Source: Alistipes sp.
GTDB taxonomy: Bacteria > Bacteroidota > Bacteroidia > Bacteroidales > Rikenellaceae
NCBI GenBank assembly: GCA_019422485.1
Contig: JAHZDG010000050.1
Coordinates: 5,614 to 14,443 of the forward strand
DNA: 8,830 nucleotides
Direction of reading: 5' to 3'
The notes under the pieces were generated by a model. It searched no databases. It worked only from the letters and a program-made list of their open reading frames with translations, and was not told where the DNA came from. A program made the translations under genes and the position numbers. The first letter of the stretch is position 1. Every line of letters starts with the position of its first letter. Below, piece by piece: positions 7,266 to 8,830 of the stretch.

Positions 7266-8830
7266 TTAGTTATCAAAGAATTCTATCAAGTTATATACAT
7301 TATAATTGATCTCACACATGGCCGTCGACAACAAAGGATATTTCGTATAATTCTTATTATAAAGACCTTTATTGCAATTATCATCCTGGAAACGGAACCA
7401 GAACCAGCCGACGCAATTGGTAGCTTCCAGCAGTCCCAATGTGAAATGCTCATATGCATAAGCCCGATCTGCCTGTGTTTGAACCATAAACCCGGCACCG
7501 TTATTATTATAAGCACTGCTGTGACTGTCATTGAAGTCCTCGTCGGACTTTGTATAAAACTCCGAAACCAAGAAAGGCGTATCAGGAGCCCATTTCGCCC
7601 AATCGGAGATCGTTGCACCATTTCCATCCGGAGATGTTAACAATTCGGGATCCCATGATCTGTAATAATTCACGGCAACGATATCACAATACTTACCAGC
7701 CTGTTCCCAGACTGATTTCCGATATTTCACGTTTCCATGCAGTCGCGAACCGAGATACAGTAGTTCGGGATCTGCGGCCTCCACCGCGTCTGCGATTGCC
7801 TTGTAATATTTCTCTGCCGTTAACGAAAGAAACGCATCATTGAGTTCGTCCGTGACATCATCCAAACTTGAAGTCACACCATTATCCTCCATAAACTGAA
7901 CGGCGGCAAGATAGGCTGGCGATGATTTATCCTTCAGCGAAAGCATCTCCTCCAAGAGGTCTGCCCCGAAACTCAACTCATTATCGGAAAAGAAACCCAA
8001 AATGTTTGCATTGCCCCGGTAATTTGCGAAGTCTTTTCCGGCAAGATAGCTTTTACAAAAATCTTCCCATCCGTCATAAAAGACCATTCCCAGCTTGTTG
8101 GCATTCGTTCCATCTGGCCAAGTATAGGATTGGGAGCGCCTGAAGGCTGACAAAAATGCCATGGACGGAGCAAACGGAAGCGGCGATGAGGCATACGTAT
8201 TATTATGAAGATTAATATCACCATATACATCGGACGCAAAAGCTCCCATCGAATGAATACCCGTCTGGGCAAAATCTCTTTGGAAATAGGATATATAGCC
8301 AGCCAACGACCCATACAGTGACAGATAGAGCTTATCACCATCCTCAGGTTGGAAAGAGGCTATGCCCCTCAAATAATAAGGATAACCTTCGGGATCAACC
8401 AGAATAAAACGGCCATTTTCTTTCTTTTTCACATAGAACCGCCCGGTCACCTCATATCGCTCGCCTTGTGTATAACTACCGTATTTGTTGGTTATGGCCG
8501 CATACTCCTCATAGGTTTCGACTTTCCGTTCGTAATTATCCAAGCAAGCCAAGATACGGGCGCTTCCGTCCCGCCATTTCGAACTGGGCACAGGCGAATG
8601 TTCGTCCGCATATTGGACCCTGATCGGCCGATAGGTCTTACCCTTGGGTGATTGCGAATAGGCCGTCGAATTGCCGATCTCATCCGGCAGAGGCAGTTCA
8701 GCAAGAGGCGTATCAGCCCCTTCCCCTGAAGGATTCCCTCCACCCGGGCTTTTCGGAGAATCGGTTGCTCCATCGCTGCAAGAAGATAAAATCGCCCCCC
8801 AAAAAAACAGGGAAACAATACTACTATTAA
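7266..8830 (-). CDS. GH50-like clan GH-A glycosidase, lipoprotein (upstream paralog), 5' end beyond window
   Basis: The open frame runs from the right edge to TAA at 7268-7266, giving 520 visible residues. A GTG at 8591 is not the start, because homology with the downstream paralog and a lipoprotein signal both lie upstream of it. The visible N-terminus reads NSSIVSLFFWGAILSSC, with the lipobox Cys encoded at 8780-8778, so only a few codons are missing. From Cys to the end there are 504 residues, close to 496 in the paralog. A Pro/Gly/Ser-rich linker (SPKSPGGGNPSGEGADTP) leads to YRPIRVQYADEHSP and TNKYGSYTQGERYEVTGRF, then LVDPEGYPYYLRGIASF, LGFFSDNEL (candidate acid/base Glu codon 7979-7977), YLGSRLHG, CDIVAVNYY, LVSEFYTKS (candidate nucleophile codon 7562-7560), and GWFWFRFQDD. 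It differs from its neighbour by longer loops after NYY and after EFYTKS. Same probable role, with possibly different specificity or chain-end preference. The downstream ATG lies 4 bases after its stop. Confidence 0.82.
   Translation of the reverse strand, partial: NSSIVSLFFWGAILSSCSDGATDSPKSPGGGNPSGEGADTPLAELPLPDEIGNSTAYSQSPKGKTYRPIRVQYADEHSPVPSSKWRDGSARILACLDNYERKVETYEEYAAITNKYGSYTQGERYEVTGRFYVKKKENGRFILVDPEGYPYYLRGIASFQPEDGDKLYLSLYGSLAGYISYFQRDFAQTGIHSMGAFASDVYGDINLHNNTYASSPLPFAPSMAFLSAFRRSQSYTWPDGTNANKLGMVFYDGWEDFCKSYLAGKDFANYRGNANILGFFSDNELSFGADLLEEMLSLKDKSSPAYLAAVQFMEDNGVTSSLDDVTDELNDAFLSLTAEKYYKAIADAVEAADPELLYLGSRLHGNVKYRKSVWEQAGKYCDIVAVNYYRSWDPELLTSPDGNGATISDWAKWAPDTPFLVSEFYTKSDEDFNDSHSSAYNNNGAGFMVQTQADRAYAYEHFTLGLLEATNCVGWFWFRFQDDNCNKGLYNKNYTKYPLLSTAMCEINYNVYNLIEFFDN
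8460..8492 (-). repeat. Conserved coding block shared by the two GH50-like paralogs (copy 2)
   Basis: This is the partner of 6872-6904, with the same peptide and four silent differences. It lies just before the segment leading into the predicted barrel, in a region whose function I cannot name, yet it is one of the best-conserved stretches of the pair. Confidence 0.8.

Larger units (their letters stand above)
1..8830 (-). other. Single predicted operon: fragment of a Bacteroidota polysaccharide utilisation locus
   Basis: Six same-strand genes follow one another with gaps of 4, 19, 23, 50 (or minus 4) and 3 bases. None of these gaps has room for a promoter plus terminator, and I see no Bacteroidota TAnnTTTG-type minus-7 element or hairpin with a T-run in them. 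The three first genes encode lipoproteins and the last three encode proteins with ordinary signal peptides, which suggests surface steps first and periplasmic steps after. SusC/SusD-type transporter genes, a regulator and any sulfatase are absent from the window; the promoter should be to the right of 8830. The operon extends past both edges. Confidence 0.85.

Noticed and set aside
7266..8591. GTG at 8591 as the start of the first GH50-like gene
   Set aside because: The frame stays open to the window edge and upstream codons encode a lipobox plus a region homologous to the paralog (YRPIRVQY), so the true start is outside the window.
1..8830. CRISPR arrays, tRNA or rRNA genes, insertion sequences, attachment sites
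   Set aside because: Looked for on both strands by eye; no regularly spaced repeats, transposase motifs, terminal inverted repeats or RNA-like cloverleaf stretches were seen, and the window is filled by six coding genes.

Overview
The window reads as part of a polysaccharide utilisation locus (PUL) from a member of the Bacteroidota, probably Bacteroidales. The reasons are the gene content (secreted polysaccharide lyase, GH88, GH2, BACON-domain lipoprotein), lipoprotein signals followed by acidic residues, very tight gene packing, and starts without clear Shine-Dalgarno sequences. Genus and habitat cannot be fixed from the sequence alone.

All six genes lie on the minus strand, so transcription runs from position 8830 towards 1. 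The order is: (1) a lipoprotein clan GH-A glycosidase, GH50-like, whose first few codons lie beyond the right edge (8830-7266); (2) a second, paralogous GH50-like lipoprotein (7261-5705); (3) a lipoprotein with an N-terminal BACON-like domain and a C-terminal DUF1566/Fib_succ_major-like domain, a candidate surface glycan-binding protein (5685-4675); (4) a secreted heparinase II/III-family polysaccharide lyase (4651-2801); (5) a GH88 unsaturated glucuronyl hydrolase (2750-1536, or from 2804); (6) a GH2 beta-glycosidase cut by the left edge just after its predicted nucleophile (1532 to beyond 1). Gaps are 4, 19, 23, 50 (or a 4-base overlap) and 3 bases, so this is almost certainly one operon. 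No stretch over 300 bases lacks a gene, and no RNA gene, mobile element, CRISPR array, terminator or internal promoter was seen.

Inferred working model: the two GH50-like lipoproteins and the BACON lipoprotein sit on the outer membrane, probably facing outward, and bind and cut a polysaccharide. Fragments enter the periplasm through a SusC/SusD-type transporter, which is not in the window and may lie upstream. There the lyase cleaves at uronic acid residues by beta-elimination, GH88 removes the 4,5-unsaturated uronate left at the new non-reducing end, and GH2 removes a beta-linked sugar such as galactose or glucuronic acid. The lyase-GH88 pairing is a well-known logic for uronate-containing glycans. 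Its combination with tandem GH50-like lipoproteins, and without a sulfatase in the window, is the least ordinary feature, and the substrate is unknown.
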